From positions 62,001-126,000 of the forward strand of contig NZ_JFCQ01000029.1 in the NCBI RefSeq assembly GCF_000738265.1: a stretch of 64,000 nt of DNA. The letters are read 5' to 3'. Both the position numbers and the translations under genes were made by a program. Positions 19,452 through 29,801 of this stretch are shown here, in pieces. The notes under the pieces are model-generated. The model saw nothing but the letters and a program-made list of their open reading frames with translations, was not told the DNA's origin and did no database searches. The stretch is from Corynebacterium jeikeium (lineage in GTDB: Bacteria > Actinomycetota > Actinomycetes > Mycobacteriales > Mycobacteriaceae). Within the stretch, counting starts at the first letter, position 1, and the number at the start of each line of letters is the position of its first letter.

Positions 19452-21005
19452 CTAGACCTTGTGCACGTCGATGTCCACGACGCGCTTCGTGCCATGGCCG
19501 TAGATGCGCGCCCACTCCGCGGGATTGGTGGTATCCGGCAGGTCTTCCGAATCCGCCACCTCGGCAAGCACCGCCGCGGAGACGTGATCCGGGCGCAGGC
19601 CGTCTGTACCGTTTGCGCCGTTGTGCAGCGCATCCTTGATGGCCAAAGTCTTCGCCCGATCCACGATGTTCGCCAGCATCGCGCCGGAAACGAAGTCCGC
19701 CCAGTACAGGTCCTCGTGGCTGCCGTCGGCATAGTGGAGCGTGACGTAACGGTGCGCCTCGTCCCGGGCAAAGAGCTCGTCGACAATGCTCTGCCGCAGG
19801 GCCGCCGCTGCTGCGTCGCTGGAACCGGCGGTGGCGGAAAAGTCGGCGTCAATAGGAAGAGAAGCAACGAGGTGCTTCGACAAGATGGCCTCCGCACCGG
19901 CCGCGTCGGGCCGGGCAATGCGGATCTTAACGTCGAGGCGACCGGGGCGCAGAATGGCCGGGTCGATGAGCTCCTCGCGGTTCGAAGCACCGATGATAAT
20001 GACGTTGCCTGCGGCCTCCACACCGTCGAGCTCGGCGAGCAGCTGCGGGACGACCGTCGACTCCATGTCGGAGCTGACGCCCGTGCCGCGGGTGCGGAAC
20101 AGCGCCTCCATCTCGTCGAAGAAGACGATGACAGGGCGGCCCGAGCTGGCCACGCGGCGGGCCTGCTCGAAGATCGCGCGGATCTGGCGCTCGGTCTCGC
20201 CCACGAACTTGTTCAGCAGCTCGGGGCCCTTGATGTTGAGGAAGTACGGGGAATCCGACTGCGCCAGGGAGTTCGCCACAGCCTTCGCGATGAGGGTCTT
20301 GCCGTTGCCGGGCGGGCCGTAGAGCAGCACGCCCTTCGGCGGACGTAGGCCATAGCGCGTGTAGATCTCGGGGTGCAGGAAGGGCAGCTCGACCGCGTCG
20401 CGGATCTGGGTGATCTGCTGGCCCAGGCCACCGATGTCGTCGTAGGTGACGTCCGGGACTTCCTCCAGGATGAGGTTGTTCGTTTCCGCGCGGGGTACGG
20501 CCTCGAAAGCCCATCCGGACTTGCGGTCCACGATGACGGAATCGCCGGTGACCACGTTGCCGACCAGGTCCGCGGCGGCCTTGACTACGTACTCCTCGCC
20601 CACCTTGTCGGCGATGATCAATCGATCCCCGGTGACCTCCACGACCTGCGCGATGTCGCCGAAGTCCGGCTGGCCGGTGACCTCCACGACCTGCTGCCCC
20701 TCCCCCAGGCGCACCATCGCGCCGGGGACGAGTTCGTGCTGCGGAACATGTGGAGAAACCATCAGGCGCATCCGGCGGCCGGCCGTAAATACCTCCGCGG
20801 TGAAATCCCGGTTGGCCTGCAGCAACGTGCCGTAGGTGCTGGGCGGTTCCGCGAGCGCTTCCAGACGACCGTTGATCTCCTCCAGCTTCGCGCGGCTGGC
20901 CTGCAACAGCTCCACGAGTTTCGCGTTGCGCGCGCCGAGTTGCCGGTTTGCGATCTGCAACTCGCGTAGGGTCTTCGGTCCTTCCGCTGCTGTGTTCTCG
21001 GTCAT
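19452..21005 (-). CDS. arc: Proteasomal-type AAA ATPase ARC (Mpa homologue) without docking tail
   Basis: A 517-residue AAA ATPase: N-terminal coiled coil (about 10-60) that binds Pup, double OB region (about 65-200), then the AAA core with Walker A GPPGNGKT and Walker B VIVFFDEME. The M. tuberculosis protein is 609 residues and ends in GQYL, the proteasome-docking motif; this one ends KRVVDIDVHKV with no QYL. That fits the lack of prcBA. In C. glutamicum ARC unfolds pupylated ferritin and others without proteolysis. ATG 21005 (MTENTAAE) is chosen over an upstream in-frame start because it lies after the trmI stop. Confidence 0.95.
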   Translation of the reverse strand: MTENTAAEGPKTLRELQIANRQLGARNAKLVELLQASRAKLEEINGRLEALAEPPSTYGTLLQANRDFTAEVFTAGRRMRLMVSPHVPQHELVPGAMVRLGEGQQVVEVTGQPDFGDIAQVVEVTGDRLIIADKVGEEYVVKAAADLVGNVVTGDSVIVDRKSGWAFEAVPRAETNNLILEEVPDVTYDDIGGLGQQITQIRDAVELPFLHPEIYTRYGLRPPKGVLLYGPPGNGKTLIAKAVANSLAQSDSPYFLNIKGPELLNKFVGETERQIRAIFEQARRVASSGRPVIVFFDEMEALFRTRGTGVSSDMESTVVPQLLAELDGVEAAGNVIIIGASNREELIDPAILRPGRLDVKIRIARPDAAGAEAILSKHLVASLPIDADFSATAGSSDAAAAALRQSIVDELFARDEAHRYVTLHYADGSHEDLYWADFVSGAMLANIVDRAKTLAIKDALHNGANGTDGLRPDHVSAAVLAEVADSEDLPDTTNPAEWARIYGHGTKRVVDIDVHKV

Positions 21006-21018
21006 ACTGACCAGTCTA

Positions 21019-21852
21019 CTAACGGCGTGCGCGGCGTTGCGGTCGAGGTGCGGTGACGCCATCAGCCAGCCTGCGCGCCAGGATCAGAAATGCCGTGTGC
21101 GCATTCATCCGGTGTTCGGGGCGGGTGGCCAGGCCGTCGACCTTCCATTCGCGAACGAGGGATTCCCACGCCTTGGGTTCGGTGAAGCAACCGGTTTCGC
21201 GGATGCCTTCCATGACCTTCATCAGTTGCGGCACGGTGGCGACGTAGGTCATGAACACGCCACCCGGGATCAGCACGTCCTTGACGGTATTCAGCATCTC
21301 CCAGGGCTCTAGCATGTCCAGCAGTACGCGGTCGACTTCCCCGACGTCCTCCTTGGTGACGGTCTTCAGGTCGCCGAGGCGCAGGTCCCAGTTGTCGGGG
21401 TGACCGCCGAAGTAGTCCTCCACGTTGTCCTTGGCGTAGGCCAGGTGATCTTCGCGGATTTCATAGCTGATGACCTTGCCGGTCGGGCCGACGGCGCGCA
21501 GCAGCCAGGTGCTCATTGCGCCGGAGCCGGCGCCGGCTTCCAGCACGGTGGCGCCGGGGAAGATATCGCCTTCCACGAGGATTTGGGCGGCATCCTTCGG
21601 GTAGATGACCGCAGCGCCGCGGGGCATGGACAACACGTGGTCGACCAGCAGGTGGCGGAAGCACAGGTATTCGCCCGCGCCGGAGGACTTCACCACGGTG
21701 CCTTCGTGCTGGCCGATGATGCCGTCGTGGCGGATCTCGCCCTTGTGGGTAAAGAAGCTCTCGCCCTTGGCCAGGGTGATGGTGAAGTGCCTGCGCTTGG
21801 CGTCTGTGAGCTGCACGCGGTCGCCTTCGGTGAAACGGCCGGAATATGCCAT
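21019..21852 (-). CDS. trmI: tRNA (adenine(58)-N1)-methyltransferase TrmI
   Basis: A 277-residue SAM-dependent enzyme making m1A58 in tRNA. The N-terminal small beta domain (to about residue 75) is followed by a Rossmann domain with motif I VLEAGAGSGAMSTWLLRAVG, YEIREDHLAYA and LLDMLEPWEML (motif IV). It is the first gene of the leftward trmI-arc-dop-pup run, as in mycobacteria (Rv2118c upstream of mpa region). The GGAAGGAAG sequence before ATG 21852 is a good ribosome site. Confidence 0.93.
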   Translation of the reverse strand: MAYSGRFTEGDRVQLTDAKRRHFTITLAKGESFFTHKGEIRHDGIIGQHEGTVVKSSGAGEYLCFRHLLVDHVLSMPRGAAVIYPKDAAQILVEGDIFPGATVLEAGAGSGAMSTWLLRAVGPTGKVISYEIREDHLAYAKDNVEDYFGGHPDNWDLRLGDLKTVTKEDVGEVDRVLLDMLEPWEMLNTVKDVLIPGGVFMTYVATVPQLMKVMEGIRETGCFTEPKAWESLVREWKVDGLATRPEHRMNAHTAFLILARRLADGVTAPRPQRRARR

Positions 21853-21893
21853 GTGGTCTTCCTTCCTGCTTTAAGGGATCTGCACCACTTTAC

Positions 21894-21899
21894 TAGGCT
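21894..21899 (+). promoter_or_regulatory. -10 hexamer TAGGCT, predicted leaderless start
   Basis: TAGGCT ends 7 nt before GTG 21907 of the RecB-like nuclease gene, which has no clear ribosome site. The transcript would begin at or next to the start codon. Confidence 0.4.
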
Positions 21900-21906
21900 G
21901 GGCGGG

Positions 21907-22710
21907 GTGAGTAAGAAACTAGCCCTGTCCCCTTCCCGCGCCAACGACTACAAGCAGTGCCCGCTCCTGTACCGCTTTCGAGCCATCGACAAATTGGAGG
22001 AGCCGAAGACGGTCGCTCAGGTCAAAGGCACGCTGGTGCATGCGGTGCTGGAGAACCTACACAAGCTACCGCGCGGGCAGCGCACCTACCCGGCGGCGGT
22101 GAAGATGATCCGCCCGGAGTGGGAAAAGATGCTGGCTACGGACGCGGAGCTGGCTGAGCTGGTGCCGGAGGAATCTACCCTGGCGTTCTGGGAGGAAGCC
22201 CGGGAGCTGGTGAAGGGCTACTTCCAGATGGAAAATCCGGAGGGTTTTGACGCCCACGAGTGCGAACAATTCGTGAATCTAACGCTGCCCAATGATGTGC
22301 CGGTGCGGGGCTTCATCGACCGAGTGGACATAGCGGAGACCGGGCAGGTGCGCGTGGTGGACTATAAGACGGGAAAGAAACCCGCCCCTCGCTTCGCCGA
22401 CTCGGCCCGTTTCCAGATGATGTTCTACGCCCTGGTGTGGTGGCGCATGACCGGCGAGCTGCCGACCCAGCTGCGGTTGATGTACTTGAAGGTCAGCGAC
22501 GATATGGTGCTGAGCCCCACCGCTGCCGACCTAGTCGCGTTTGAGCGGGAGCTCGGCGAGCTATGGGGGCGCATTCAGGCGGATGTGCGCAGCGGAAACT
22601 TCCAGCCGCGCACGACGAAGCTATGCGGATGGTGCCACTTCCAGGATCTGTGCCCTGCCTTCGGTGGCACCCCGCCGGTTTATCCCTGGGAGGTTTCCTC
22701 TTCGCTGTAG
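21907..22710 (+). CDS. RecB-like PD-(D/E)XK exonuclease
   Basis: A 267-residue Cas4/RecB-type nuclease (PF12705). It opens [19 protein letters not shown], with the first cluster cysteine, and carries the nuclease motifs HAVLENL, GFIDRVD and [10 protein letters not shown] (D-x-K). The C-terminal cysteine trio is [10 protein letters not shown], predicting a [4Fe-4S] cluster. GTG 21907 is chosen since the longer frame runs through trmI antisense. The mycobacterial homologue Rv2119 is in the same place beside trmI. The 3' end overlaps aspA by 31 bp. It probably acts in DNA repair; its partners are unknown. Confidence 0.9.
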   Translation: MSKKLALSPSRANDYKQCPLLYRFRAIDKLEEPKTVAQVKGTLVHAVLENLHKLPRGQRTYPAAVKMIRPEWEKMLATDAELAELVPEESTLAFWEEARELVKGYFQMENPEGFDAHECEQFVNLTLPNDVPVRGFIDRVDIAETGQVRVVDYKTGKKPAPRFADSARFQMMFYALVWWRMTGELPTQLRLMYLKVSDDMVLSPTAADLVAFERELGELWGRIQADVRSGNFQPRTTKLCGWCHFQDLCPAFGGTPPVYPWEVSSSL

Positions 22711-24242
22711 TCGGTGTACAGCTTGCCCTGGAACTTCGGGTTCAGCAGGTTCTCGGGGCTGAGGACCTCGTCGAGGGTCTTCTCGTCCAACAGGCCCCTT
22801 TCCAGCACGAGTTCGCGGACGGATCGGCCGGTGCGGGCGGCCTCCTTACCCACCAGGTCACCGTTGTGGTGACCGATCAGCGGGTTGAGGTAGGTGATGA
22901 TGCCAATGGAATCCTCCACATACTTGCGGCACACATCGGCGTTGGCAGTGATGTCCACGACGCACAGGGTGCGCAGCGTGGTGCAGGCACGAGCCAGGAA
23001 GCGGACGGATTCGAACACACACTGGGCGATGACCGGCTCCATGACGTTGAGCTGCAGCTGGCCGGCCTCCGCTGCCATGGAGACCGTCTGGTCGTTGCCG
23101 AAGACCTTAAAGCAGATCTGGTTGACGACCTCGGGGATCACGGGGTTGACCTTGGCAGGCATGATCGACGAACCCGCCTGGCGCTCCGGCAGGTTGATCT
23201 CGTTCAGACCCGCGCGCGGGCCAGAGGACAGCAGGCGCAGGTCGTTACAGATCTTCGACAGCTTCATTGCCACACGCTTCACCGCCGCGTGAGCGTTGAC
23301 GTACGCGCCGGTATCGCTGGTGGCCTCGATGAGGTCGCGGGCCGGTTCGATCTTCAATCCACTGACATCGCTGAGGGCGCGGATGACCGCGTTCTGGTAG
23401 CCGGGAGGCGTGTTCACTCCCGTACCGATGGCGGTGGCGCCCAGGTTCATTTCGCGCAGCTGTGCCTGGGAACGTTCGAGCTGCAGGCGCTCCTCGGCGA
23501 TGTTGTAGCCGAAGGCGCGGAACTCCTGGCCCAGGGACATCGGAACCGCGTCCTGTAGTTGGGTGCGGCCCATCTTCAGGATGTTGCGGAACTCCTGGCC
23601 CTTGGCCAGGAAGGCGCGCTCTAGCGCGTCGAGGTGCTTGATCAGCTGGTCGATCGCGAAGTGCAGACCCAGGCGGAAGCCCGTGGGGTATGCGTCGTTG
23701 GTGGACTGGGACATGTTGACGTCATCGTTGGGGTTGATGATGTCGTAGGAGCCCTTCGGGTGGCCCAGGTACTCCAGTGCGAGGTTGGCGATCACCTCGT
23801 TGGTGTTCATGTTCACACTGGTGCCCGCACCACCCTGGAACACGTCGATCGGGAACTGATCCATGCACCGGTGCTCTTCCAGCACCTGGTCGCAGGCCCA
23901 GATGATCGCTTCTGCCTTTTCATCCGGCAGCGCGAAGATCTCGTTGTTGGCGATGGCGGTGGCCTTCTTGACCATTACCATTCCGCGGATGAACTCCGGG
24001 ATCTGGTTGATGGTTGTGCGCGAGACCTGGAAGTTATCCACGGCGCGGAGGGTGTGGACGCCATAGTAGGCATGGTCCGGAACCTCCATCGTGCCCAACA
24101 GGTCTTCCTCGGTGCGGAAGCTTTTCGCGGCGCGCGCCAGCTGGGAGTGTGTTTCAGCTGACGTGATGATGTCGGTCGAGTTGACGACCTTATCGCCATA
24201 AACTTCTGCCGCTGCTGCTGAGGGAATGGGTTGATCAGTCAC
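22680..24242 (-). CDS. aspA: Aspartate ammonia-lyase
   Basis: A 520-residue fumarase/aspartase superfamily enzyme catalysing aspartate to fumarate plus ammonia. Family regions: YYGVHTLRA, SGxxxN-type [42 protein letters not shown] and the signature loop [14 protein letters not shown] 24242 is preferred (AAGGA 7 nt upstream); an in-frame GTG at 24284 would add 14 residues. The gene is 58 nt after hisG; TATACA in the gap may give it its own promoter. hisG-aspA adjacency is as in C. glutamicum. Confidence 0.93.
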   Translation of the reverse strand: MTDQPIPSAAAAEVYGDKVVNSTDIITSAETHSQLARAAKSFRTEEDLLGTMEVPDHAYYGVHTLRAVDNFQVSRTTINQIPEFIRGMVMVKKATAIANNEIFALPDEKAEAIIWACDQVLEEHRCMDQFPIDVFQGGAGTSVNMNTNEVIANLALEYLGHPKGSYDIINPNDDVNMSQSTNDAYPTGFRLGLHFAIDQLIKHLDALERAFLAKGQEFRNILKMGRTQLQDAVPMSLGQEFRAFGYNIAEERLQLERSQAQLREMNLGATAIGTGVNTPPGYQNAVIRALSDVSGLKIEPARDLIEATSDTGAYVNAHAAVKRVAMKLSKICNDLRLLSSGPRAGLNEINLPERQAGSSIMPAKVNPVIPEVVNQICFKVFGNDQTVSMAAEAGQLQLNVMEPVIAQCVFESVRFLARACTTLRTLCVVDITANADVCRKYVEDSIGIITYLNPLIGHHNGDLVGKEAARTGRSVRELVLERGLLDEKTLDEVLSPENLLNPKFQGKLYTDYSEEETSQG

Positions 24243-24300
24243 AAAACATCCTTGGGTATTTAGGGGTTGCAATGTATACCCCACCCTAACGAATTAGTGA

Positions 24301-25146
24301 CTAGATGCGAGCAATGCGTATATCGGTAGCAAGAATCGCTTCTGCGCCGAGGGCGGACAGCTCGTCCATCAGCGAATTGGCCTGCGTCTTTGGCACCATG
24401 GCGCGAACCGCAACCCAGCTGTTATTGGCCAGCGGGGACACGGTGGGCGCGGAGAGCCCCGGCGTGATGGCCGTGACCTTGTCCAGGTTGGCACGCGCGA
24501 TGTTGTAATCCAGCATCACGTAGTTGTGTGCGTGCAGGATGCCCTGGATGCGGTTAATCAGCACGCGCTGCTCCGCCGTGACCTCCGCGTCCTTGCGGCC
24601 GACGATGACGGCCTCGGAGACGCACAAGGGTTCGCCGAAGGGCTTCAGGCCCTGCTGCCGCAGAGTACGGCCGGTGGAGACGACGTCGGCGATGACATCG
24701 GCCACGCCCAGGCGGATGGAAATCTCCACCGCGCCGTCTAGACGGATCACCTGGGCCTCCAGGCCACGGGCGGCAAGATCCTTGCGAACCAGATTCGGGT
24801 AGCTGGTGGCGATGCGCTTGCCGTCCAGCTGCTCCACCGTCCACTCCTCGTCCTGCGGGGCGGCGTAGCGGAACGTGGAAGCACCAAAGCCCAGCGGCAG
24901 CAACTCGTCGACCTCTTCGCGGGTATCCGCCGCCAGGTCGCGCCCGGTGATGCCGATATCCAGGTGGCCGGAGGCAATGTAGATCGCGATGTCCTTGGGG
25001 CGCAGGAAGTAGAACTCCACCCCGTTGTCCTCGTCGGCAATCGTCAGGGATTTCGAGTCACCACGGGTGGCGTAGCCGGCCTCCTTGAGGATCGACGTGG
25101 CCTTCTCAGACAGGGAGCCCTTGTTGGGCACTGCGACGCGCAGCAT
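24301..25146 (-). CDS. hisG: ATP phosphoribosyltransferase HisG (long form)
   Basis: A 281-residue long-form HisG with its own C-terminal ACT-like regulatory domain (about residues 210-281), which gives histidine feedback inhibition. N-terminal [19 protein letters not shown] and the phosphoribosyl-binding region [18 protein letters not shown] are present. It performs the first step of histidine synthesis, ATP plus PRPP. It lies 22 nt after the HAD-HisE gene, which supplies the second step, so the two steps are co-transcribed. Confidence 0.95.
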   Translation of the reverse strand: MLRVAVPNKGSLSEKATSILKEAGYATRGDSKSLTIADEDNGVEFYFLRPKDIAIYIASGHLDIGITGRDLAADTREEVDELLPLGFGASTFRYAAPQDEEWTVEQLDGKRIATSYPNLVRKDLAARGLEAQVIRLDGAVEISIRLGVADVIADVVSTGRTLRQQGLKPFGEPLCVSEAVIVGRKDAEVTAEQRVLINRIQGILHAHNYVMLDYNIARANLDKVTAITPGLSAPTVSPLANNSWVAVRAMVPKTQANSLMDELSALGAEAILATDIRIARI

Positions 25147-25168
25147 GATTTACGATTGCCTTTCTTGC

Positions 25169-26167
25169 TTAGAGGAACTTGTAAACGTCTTCGGGGGTGA
25201 GGCCACGGCCGACCATGACGACCTGCAGCCAGTACAGAAGCTGGGAGATTTCCTCGGCGAGCTCCTCGTCGGATTCGTACTCCGCGGCCAGCCACACCTC
25301 GCCGGCCTCTTCGACAATCTTCTTGCCCTGGAAATGCACGCCCGCATCCAAGGCCTTAACCGTGCCGGAACCTTCCGGGCGCTCCTTGGCGCGGGAGGAC
25401 AGCTCGGCGAAGAGAGATTCGAAGGACTTAAGTTCTTGTTCGTTCACGTCTTCCATTGTGGCAGATCGCACACTGGCCGGTGCTGTGTGCCCCAGGTCTA
25501 CGTGGATCTGGCGCAGATCCTCCAGTGTGAAGCCACCCAGATCTTGGGCTCCCCCGCGCAGCTCGGCCAGGGTCTGCACCCCGGTGGGGATCGCGGTGTG
25601 CGGGTCGGTGGGCGCGCCCAGCACGCGGCAGCCCGCGTCGCGGGCAGCTGTCATACCGGTCGTGGAATCCTCCACCACCAGACAGTCGTCGGGTGCGAAG
25701 CCGAAGCGGGCTGCCGCAGTGGCGTAGATATCCGGGGCGGGCTTGCCATTGGGAACCTCATCGCCACACAACGTGAAGTCGAAGAACTCCCGGCCGATGG
25801 AATCCAAGGACAGCTCCGTCAGTGCGCGGTTGGTGTTGGTAACCAGCGCCATGGGGAACCCAGCGGCCTTGGCCTCGTGCAGGATCTCCCTGATCCCGGG
25901 GCGGAATTTCAACTCCCGTGCAAGGAGCTCCCCTACGCGCGTGTACATGAAGTCGAGCCATGCGGCCTTGGCGGCGTCATCAAGATCCAAACCCGCATGC
26001 GCCGCGCAGATCTCGACGGTCGTGGGGGTCGTGGCGCCGACGGTCTTTTCGCGGACCTCCGGGGTCAGCGGGCGCCCCATCTTTTCGCCCATTTCGAAGG
26101 TTGCGATCCCCCACAGTGGTTCGGTATCGACCAGGGTGCCGTCCATGTCCCAAAGTATTGCTTTCAT
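25169..26167 (-). CDS. hisE: HAD phosphatase fused to phosphoribosyl-ATP pyrophosphatase (HisE)
   Basis: A 332-residue single ORF with two domains. Residues 1 to about 215 are a beta-phosphoglucomutase-like HAD hydrolase: DMDGTLVDT (nucleophile Asp), TNTNRAL, NGKPAPD and VVEDSTTGM. Residues about 238-332 are HisE ([38 protein letters not shown]), which hydrolyses PR-ATP to PR-AMP. No stop codon separates them, and the internal ATG 25456 lacks a ribosome site. In relatives the two are, to my knowledge, separate neighbouring genes. What the HAD part hydrolyses is unknown. ATG 26167 is chosen over an upstream frame extension because it starts the HAD motif ([10 protein letters not shown]). Confidence 0.88.
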   Translation of the reverse strand: MKAILWDMDGTLVDTEPLWGIATFEMGEKMGRPLTPEVREKTVGATTPTTVEICAAHAGLDLDDAAKAAWLDFMYTRVGELLARELKFRPGIREILHEAKAAGFPMALVTNTNRALTELSLDSIGREFFDFTLCGDEVPNGKPAPDIYATAAARFGFAPDDCLVVEDSTTGMTAARDAGCRVLGAPTDPHTAIPTGVQTLAELRGGAQDLGGFTLEDLRQIHVDLGHTAPASVRSATMEDVNEQELKSFESLFAELSSRAKERPEGSGTVKALDAGVHFQGKKIVEEAGEVWLAAEYESDEELAEEISQLLYWLQVVMVGRGLTPEDVYKFL

Positions 26168-26256
26168 GATGTCGTTCAGTTTAGGACAAACGCGCGACCA
26201 GCCCCCGGGCGTGTGTGGTAGTAAGTGATGTAGCCCACATTTTGGAAAGGAAAGCA

Positions 26257-27102
26257 ATGAACGAGCAATCGGCGTACTTTATCCCCGGCAAGGTCACGGA
26301 AGAAGGCGGCCACATCTACCGCAACTACCACCCGACCCAGCACACCGAAAGCCCTTGGGGGCAGGGATTCCAGCACGGTTCGCCGCCCGCCGCACTGATT
26401 GCGACGGTGTTGGAGGACGGCGCCCGGGACGCGGGTATGTCGCTGGAGGAGGGTCGTTTCAGCCGCATGACCGTCGAGATTCTGGGGGCGGTGCCTCTCA
26501 GCGAGCTGCGCACCCACGCGCGGGTGGTGCGCCCCGGCAAGCGCATCAGCTTCCTGGAGGCCGTCGTCACCGACGAATCCGGCCGCGAGTTCGTCCGCGG
26601 TTCCGGCTGGTGGATTCGCCGCGGAGATACTCAGGATATCGAGCGCACCGTCGGCGAGCCCATGCCAGGGCCGGTCGGTGCGGAGGACGGCACGGACTTC
26701 TTGGAACGCTGGGCCAGCGGCTATATCGACTCTATTGACGCCCGTAAGGCTCACCTGGAACAGCGCCAATTGGAGGTCGCGGAGAAGCGCAACCCGGCGA
26801 TCTACTGGTCGCGCACCGACCTCCCCGCAGTCGAGGGGAAGGAAGATTCCAACTGGGTGCGCCTGATGAAGACCGTGGACATCGCCAACGGCCTGAACAA
26901 CCTGCTGGACACGGACAAGTGGACGTATATGAACGTCGATACGACGGTCTACCTGCACCACGAGATGCGAGGCGAGTGGCTGGGCCTATCCGCCGAGGCG
27001 AACTACGGCACCGACGGCATCGGCACGACGGTCACCCGGATTTACGACGAACAGGGCCTCATCGGCACCTGCAACCAGGGAATTATGCTGGCGCCGCGCT
27101 AG
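26257..27102 (+). CDS. Acyl-CoA thioesterase-like protein (double hotdog)
   Basis: A 281-residue protein with two hotdog-like halves, matching the TesB-like 4HBT_3 family. The first half contains [15 protein letters not shown] and the [12 protein letters not shown] strand; the second has [25 protein letters not shown] and [12 protein letters not shown]. These enzymes hydrolyse acyl-CoA thioesters. GGAAAGG at 26244-26250 supports ATG 26257. It is divergent from hisE and convergent with a gene at 27099, overlapping in a CTAG. Substrate unknown; lipid metabolism is the likely setting. Confidence 0.8.
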   Translation: MNEQSAYFIPGKVTEEGGHIYRNYHPTQHTESPWGQGFQHGSPPAALIATVLEDGARDAGMSLEEGRFSRMTVEILGAVPLSELRTHARVVRPGKRISFLEAVVTDESGREFVRGSGWWIRRGDTQDIERTVGEPMPGPVGAEDGTDFLERWASGYIDSIDARKAHLEQRQLEVAEKRNPAIYWSRTDLPAVEGKEDSNWVRLMKTVDIANGLNNLLDTDKWTYMNVDTTVYLHHEMRGEWLGLSAEANYGTDGIGTTVTRIYDEQGLIGTCNQGIMLAPR

Positions 27103-27575
27103 GCTTCGCAGACGGCCTCGGCCTGGTTCTCCACGAAGATCTCGTCGGCGTCCAGGTCCACGGCCAGCTTTTCTACCAGTGCCAGCAGATCCTTGATTTC
27201 CTCGTCTTCCAGCAGTGCGTCCTCGTGACGGGCGGACAGCTCCTTGAGCTTCGTGACGTGCTGGATGACGACCGCGGTGACGGCGAGGGTGGTGGCGTTG
27301 GGCTGCTCGTCCGCGCTCTCGTCGCTGTTCTGCAGGTTGAGCGTAGCGGCGATCTTCTTTAGTTCCGCCTCGTCGCCAGCTGCTACGGTCTGGGCGGCCT
27401 GCAGCATACCGTCGACGATCTGCTGTGCTTCGTCTACTGCGGACTCCGGGTAGGGGGCTTCCCAGAACTCGCGATCCTCGTCGCGCAGGTAGCTGCCTGT
27501 CGCCATCTGGCGTAGGTTGTCGAGGAACTCGTCGCGGGCATCAGCGGTGGCTGTACTTAGCTGTGTGGTGCTCAT
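27099..27575 (-). CDS. Conserved hypothetical acidic protein (158 aa)
   Basis: A 158-residue, acidic, mostly helical, soluble protein with no signal peptide, cysteine motif or membrane segment (one Cys near the C-terminus). Notable are LRQMATGSYLRDEDREFWEAPYPE near residues 21-44 and an Ala/Glu-rich helix around residue 60. It follows mshC by 24 nt on the same strand and is probably the last gene of uppP-mshC-this. I do not recognise a family. Operon context suggests nothing firm. Confidence 0.65.
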   Translation of the reverse strand: MSTTQLSTATADARDEFLDNLRQMATGSYLRDEDREFWEAPYPESAVDEAQQIVDGMLQAAQTVAAGDEAELKKIAATLNLQNSDESADEQPNATTLAVTAVVIQHVTKLKELSARHEDALLEDEEIKDLLALVEKLAVDLDADEIFVENQAEAVCEA

Positions 27576-27599
27576 AGAACACAGTCTGCCCTGTGGAAG

Positions 27600-28847
27600 C
27601 TAGAGGCGCACGCCCAACAGCGCATCGATTGCGGTTTTTATTTCGGACGCCGCAGCCTCCTCCCCCGCAGCCCCAGGTTCGGTGGCTGCGGCCCAGTGGT
27701 CGATTGCCTCCAAGGCGCTGGGGGTGTCGAGGTCACAGGCCAGGTGGCCGCGGACCGTGGTGATGAGCTCCCGGGCCTGTTCGACGGTGGTGCCACCGGC
27801 AGCCAGGGCGTCCCGCCAGTTAGCCAGGCGCTGCTCTGCCGCGGACAGCACCTCGTCGGCCCAGTCGCGGTCCTGGCGGTAATGGCCTGCGTACACGCCC
27901 AATCGGATGGCGGACGGTTCGTGGCCGGCGGCTGTGAGTTTGGAGACGAACACCAGGTTGCCCAGGGACTTGCTCATCTTCGTGCCATCCAGGCCAATCA
28001 TGCCGGTGTGCACATAGTGCTGCGCCATGCGATCCACCCCGTGGGCGGCCTCGGCGTGGGTGGCGGAGAATTCGTGGTGCGGGAAGCGCAGGTCGCTGCC
28101 GCCACCCTGGATTGCGAAGGGCGCGCCCAGGCGGTTGACGGCAATGGCCGAGCACTCGATATGCCAGCCGGGGCGGCCGGGGCCGAACGGGGATTCCCAC
28201 TTCGGTTCGCCGTCGCGGTGGGCCCGCCACAGCAGTGCGTCCAGGGCGTGGCGCTTGCCGGGGCGCTCGGGGTCTCCGCCACGTTCGGAGAAGAACTTGG
28301 CCATTTCCTGCTCGTTATAGCGGGATTCGTAGCCGAATTGGGGCAGGAAGGTGTGGTCGGCGTAGATATCCGGGTATCCGTCGCCTTCCAGCTGGTAGGC
28401 GGCGCCGACGTCCAACAGCGTGCCCACCATCTCGATGACCTCGTCGATGGACTCCATTGCCCCGACGTACTCGCGCGGCGGGATCACCGCCAGGTCCTCC
28501 ATGTCGGAGCGGAAAAGGTCGATCTGGCTGCTGCCCAGATCCTGCCAGTCCACCCCGTCGCGCTCTGCGCGCTCAAACAACGGGTCGTCGACGTCCGTGA
28601 TGTTCTGCACATAGTGCACGCCCACACCTGCCGAACGCAGGTAACGGTGGATCAGGTCGAACGTCAGGTAGGTAGCGGCGTGGCCCAGGTGCGTCGAATC
28701 GTAGGGGGTGATGCCGCAGACATACATCCCCACTTCGTCTCCCGCAAGGTCAACGGGCTTCAGCGCGTCATCGGCGGTGTCGTACAGGCGAAGCTGCAGG
28801 GCTTCACCCGGCAGCTGAGGGACTTCCGGTTCGGGCCAAGAGTGCAT
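27600..28847 (-). CDS. mshC: Cysteine:GlcN-Ins ligase (mycothiol biosynthesis)
   Basis: A 415-residue class I aminoacyl-tRNA-synthetase-like ligase. It makes Cys-GlcN-Ins, the third step of mycothiol synthesis, via a cysteinyl-adenylate. Signatures: [23 protein letters not shown] (HLGH is the HIGH motif), WHIECSA for zinc, and [12 protein letters not shown] (KMSKS). It is distinguished from CysS by length and the MHSWPEPE start, close to the MQSW of mycobacterial MshC; ATG 28847 is chosen on that basis. It lies 11 nt after uppP. Mycothiol supports redox homeostasis. Confidence 0.93.
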   Translation of the reverse strand: MHSWPEPEVPQLPGEALQLRLYDTADDALKPVDLAGDEVGMYVCGITPYDSTHLGHAATYLTFDLIHRYLRSAGVGVHYVQNITDVDDPLFERAERDGVDWQDLGSSQIDLFRSDMEDLAVIPPREYVGAMESIDEVIEMVGTLLDVGAAYQLEGDGYPDIYADHTFLPQFGYESRYNEQEMAKFFSERGGDPERPGKRHALDALLWRAHRDGEPKWESPFGPGRPGWHIECSAIAVNRLGAPFAIQGGGSDLRFPHHEFSATHAEAAHGVDRMAQHYVHTGMIGLDGTKMSKSLGNLVFVSKLTAAGHEPSAIRLGVYAGHYRQDRDWADEVLSAAEQRLANWRDALAAGGTTVEQARELITTVRGHLACDLDTPSALEAIDHWAAATEPGAAGEEAAASEIKTAIDALLGVRL

Positions 28848-28858
28848 GGGTTCAGATT

Positions 28859-29731
28859 CTAAGCCTGCAGTACTTCGAATGCGAGTAGACCCATGACCGC
28901 CAGGCCCAGCGGGATCCGCCACAGCGCGAACCAGGCGAAGGAGTGGTTGGCCACGAACTTCAGCAACCAGGCAATCGACGCATAGCCCACGGCAAAGGCA
29001 ATTGCCGTACCCACGAACAACTGAGCGCCCGAGGCGGCCTGACCGGCTTCGGGGCTAAAGGCGTCCGGAAGAGAGAAAAGCCCCGAGGCCAGCACCGCAG
29101 GGATGGCGAGCAGGAACGAGTAACGGGTGGCGACCTCGCGATCCAGGTTGAGGAACAGACCGGCCGAGACCGTGCCTCCGGAGCGGGAGACTCCCGGGAT
29201 CAGCGCCAGGCACTGAGCAAAGCCCATGATCACCGAATCGCGCATGGTCAGCTGGTCGAAGCTGCGCTCGCGGCGGCCCATGCGCTCAGCGAGGATGAAG
29301 ACGAAGGAGAACAGCACCAGCATGGTGGCGGTGATCCAGAGGTTGCGCAGGTTATCGCGGATTAGATCCTTGCCCAGGTAGCCCAGGACGGCGACGGGCA
29401 GCGTGCCGACGATAACCATCCAACCCATGCGGTAATCGAAGCGATCCCGGTGCACGCGGCGGCCGTGCTTACCAGTCAGGTCGGTGAGGCCTTCCCACAC
29501 GCCACGGCACCAAGCGCTGGCAATGTTCCAGATGTCCTTAGCGAAGAACACCAGCACCGCCAGCTCCGTGCCCAGCTGGATAACGGCCGTGAACGATGCA
29601 CCGGCATCCTCGCCCCACAACAGGGTGGAGAAGATGCGCAGGTGGCCGGACGACGATACGGGGAGGAACTCCGTCAGGCCCTGGATGAGGGACAGGATAA
29701 TCGTCTGCGCCCAAGTCATGTCTGTAGTCAT
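28859..29731 (-). CDS. uppP: Undecaprenyl-diphosphatase UppP (BacA)
   Basis: A 290-residue polytopic membrane enzyme that dephosphorylates undecaprenyl diphosphate, recycling the lipid carrier for peptidoglycan and arabinogalactan. The start is followed by [18 protein letters not shown] (the Glu-rich family motif) and later [16 protein letters not shown] with its catalytic Ser/Arg region. About eight helices are visible. ATG 29731 fits the family start; TAGGCT 8 nt upstream predicts a leaderless message. The gene order uppP-mshC on one side and lppL-pyrD on the other matches mycobacteria. Confidence 0.94.
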   Translation of the reverse strand: MTTDMTWAQTIILSLIQGLTEFLPVSSSGHLRIFSTLLWGEDAGASFTAVIQLGTELAVLVFFAKDIWNIASAWCRGVWEGLTDLTGKHGRRVHRDRFDYRMGWMVIVGTLPVAVLGYLGKDLIRDNLRNLWITATMLVLFSFVFILAERMGRRERSFDQLTMRDSVIMGFAQCLALIPGVSRSGGTVSAGLFLNLDREVATRYSFLLAIPAVLASGLFSLPDAFSPEAGQAASGAQLFVGTAIAFAVGYASIAWLLKFVANHSFAWFALWRIPLGLAVMGLLAFEVLQA

Positions 29732-29739
29732 GGGCACAA

Positions 29740-29745
29740 AGCCTA
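29740..29745 (-). promoter_or_regulatory. -10 hexamer TAGGCT before uppP, predicted leaderless
   Basis: On the minus strand TAGGCT ends 8 nt before ATG 29731. Transcription would start at or beside the start codon. No ribosome site is visible in the gap. Confidence 0.4.
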
Positions 29746-29801
29746 GTCCTTCCGCCCCGCCTTGCGGGTGTGACATGGCCGGGCTGGTAGCGTTAGGGCT
29801 T

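Noticed and set aside
21853..21906. Sigma-H promoter before trmI-arc
   Set aside because: GGAAGGAAG is present but there is no GTT at the right distance; it is better read as the trmI ribosome site.
25169..25456. HisE as a separate gene starting at ATG 25456
   Set aside because: No ribosome site precedes it and the frame is open into the HAD domain. Internal initiation remains possible.
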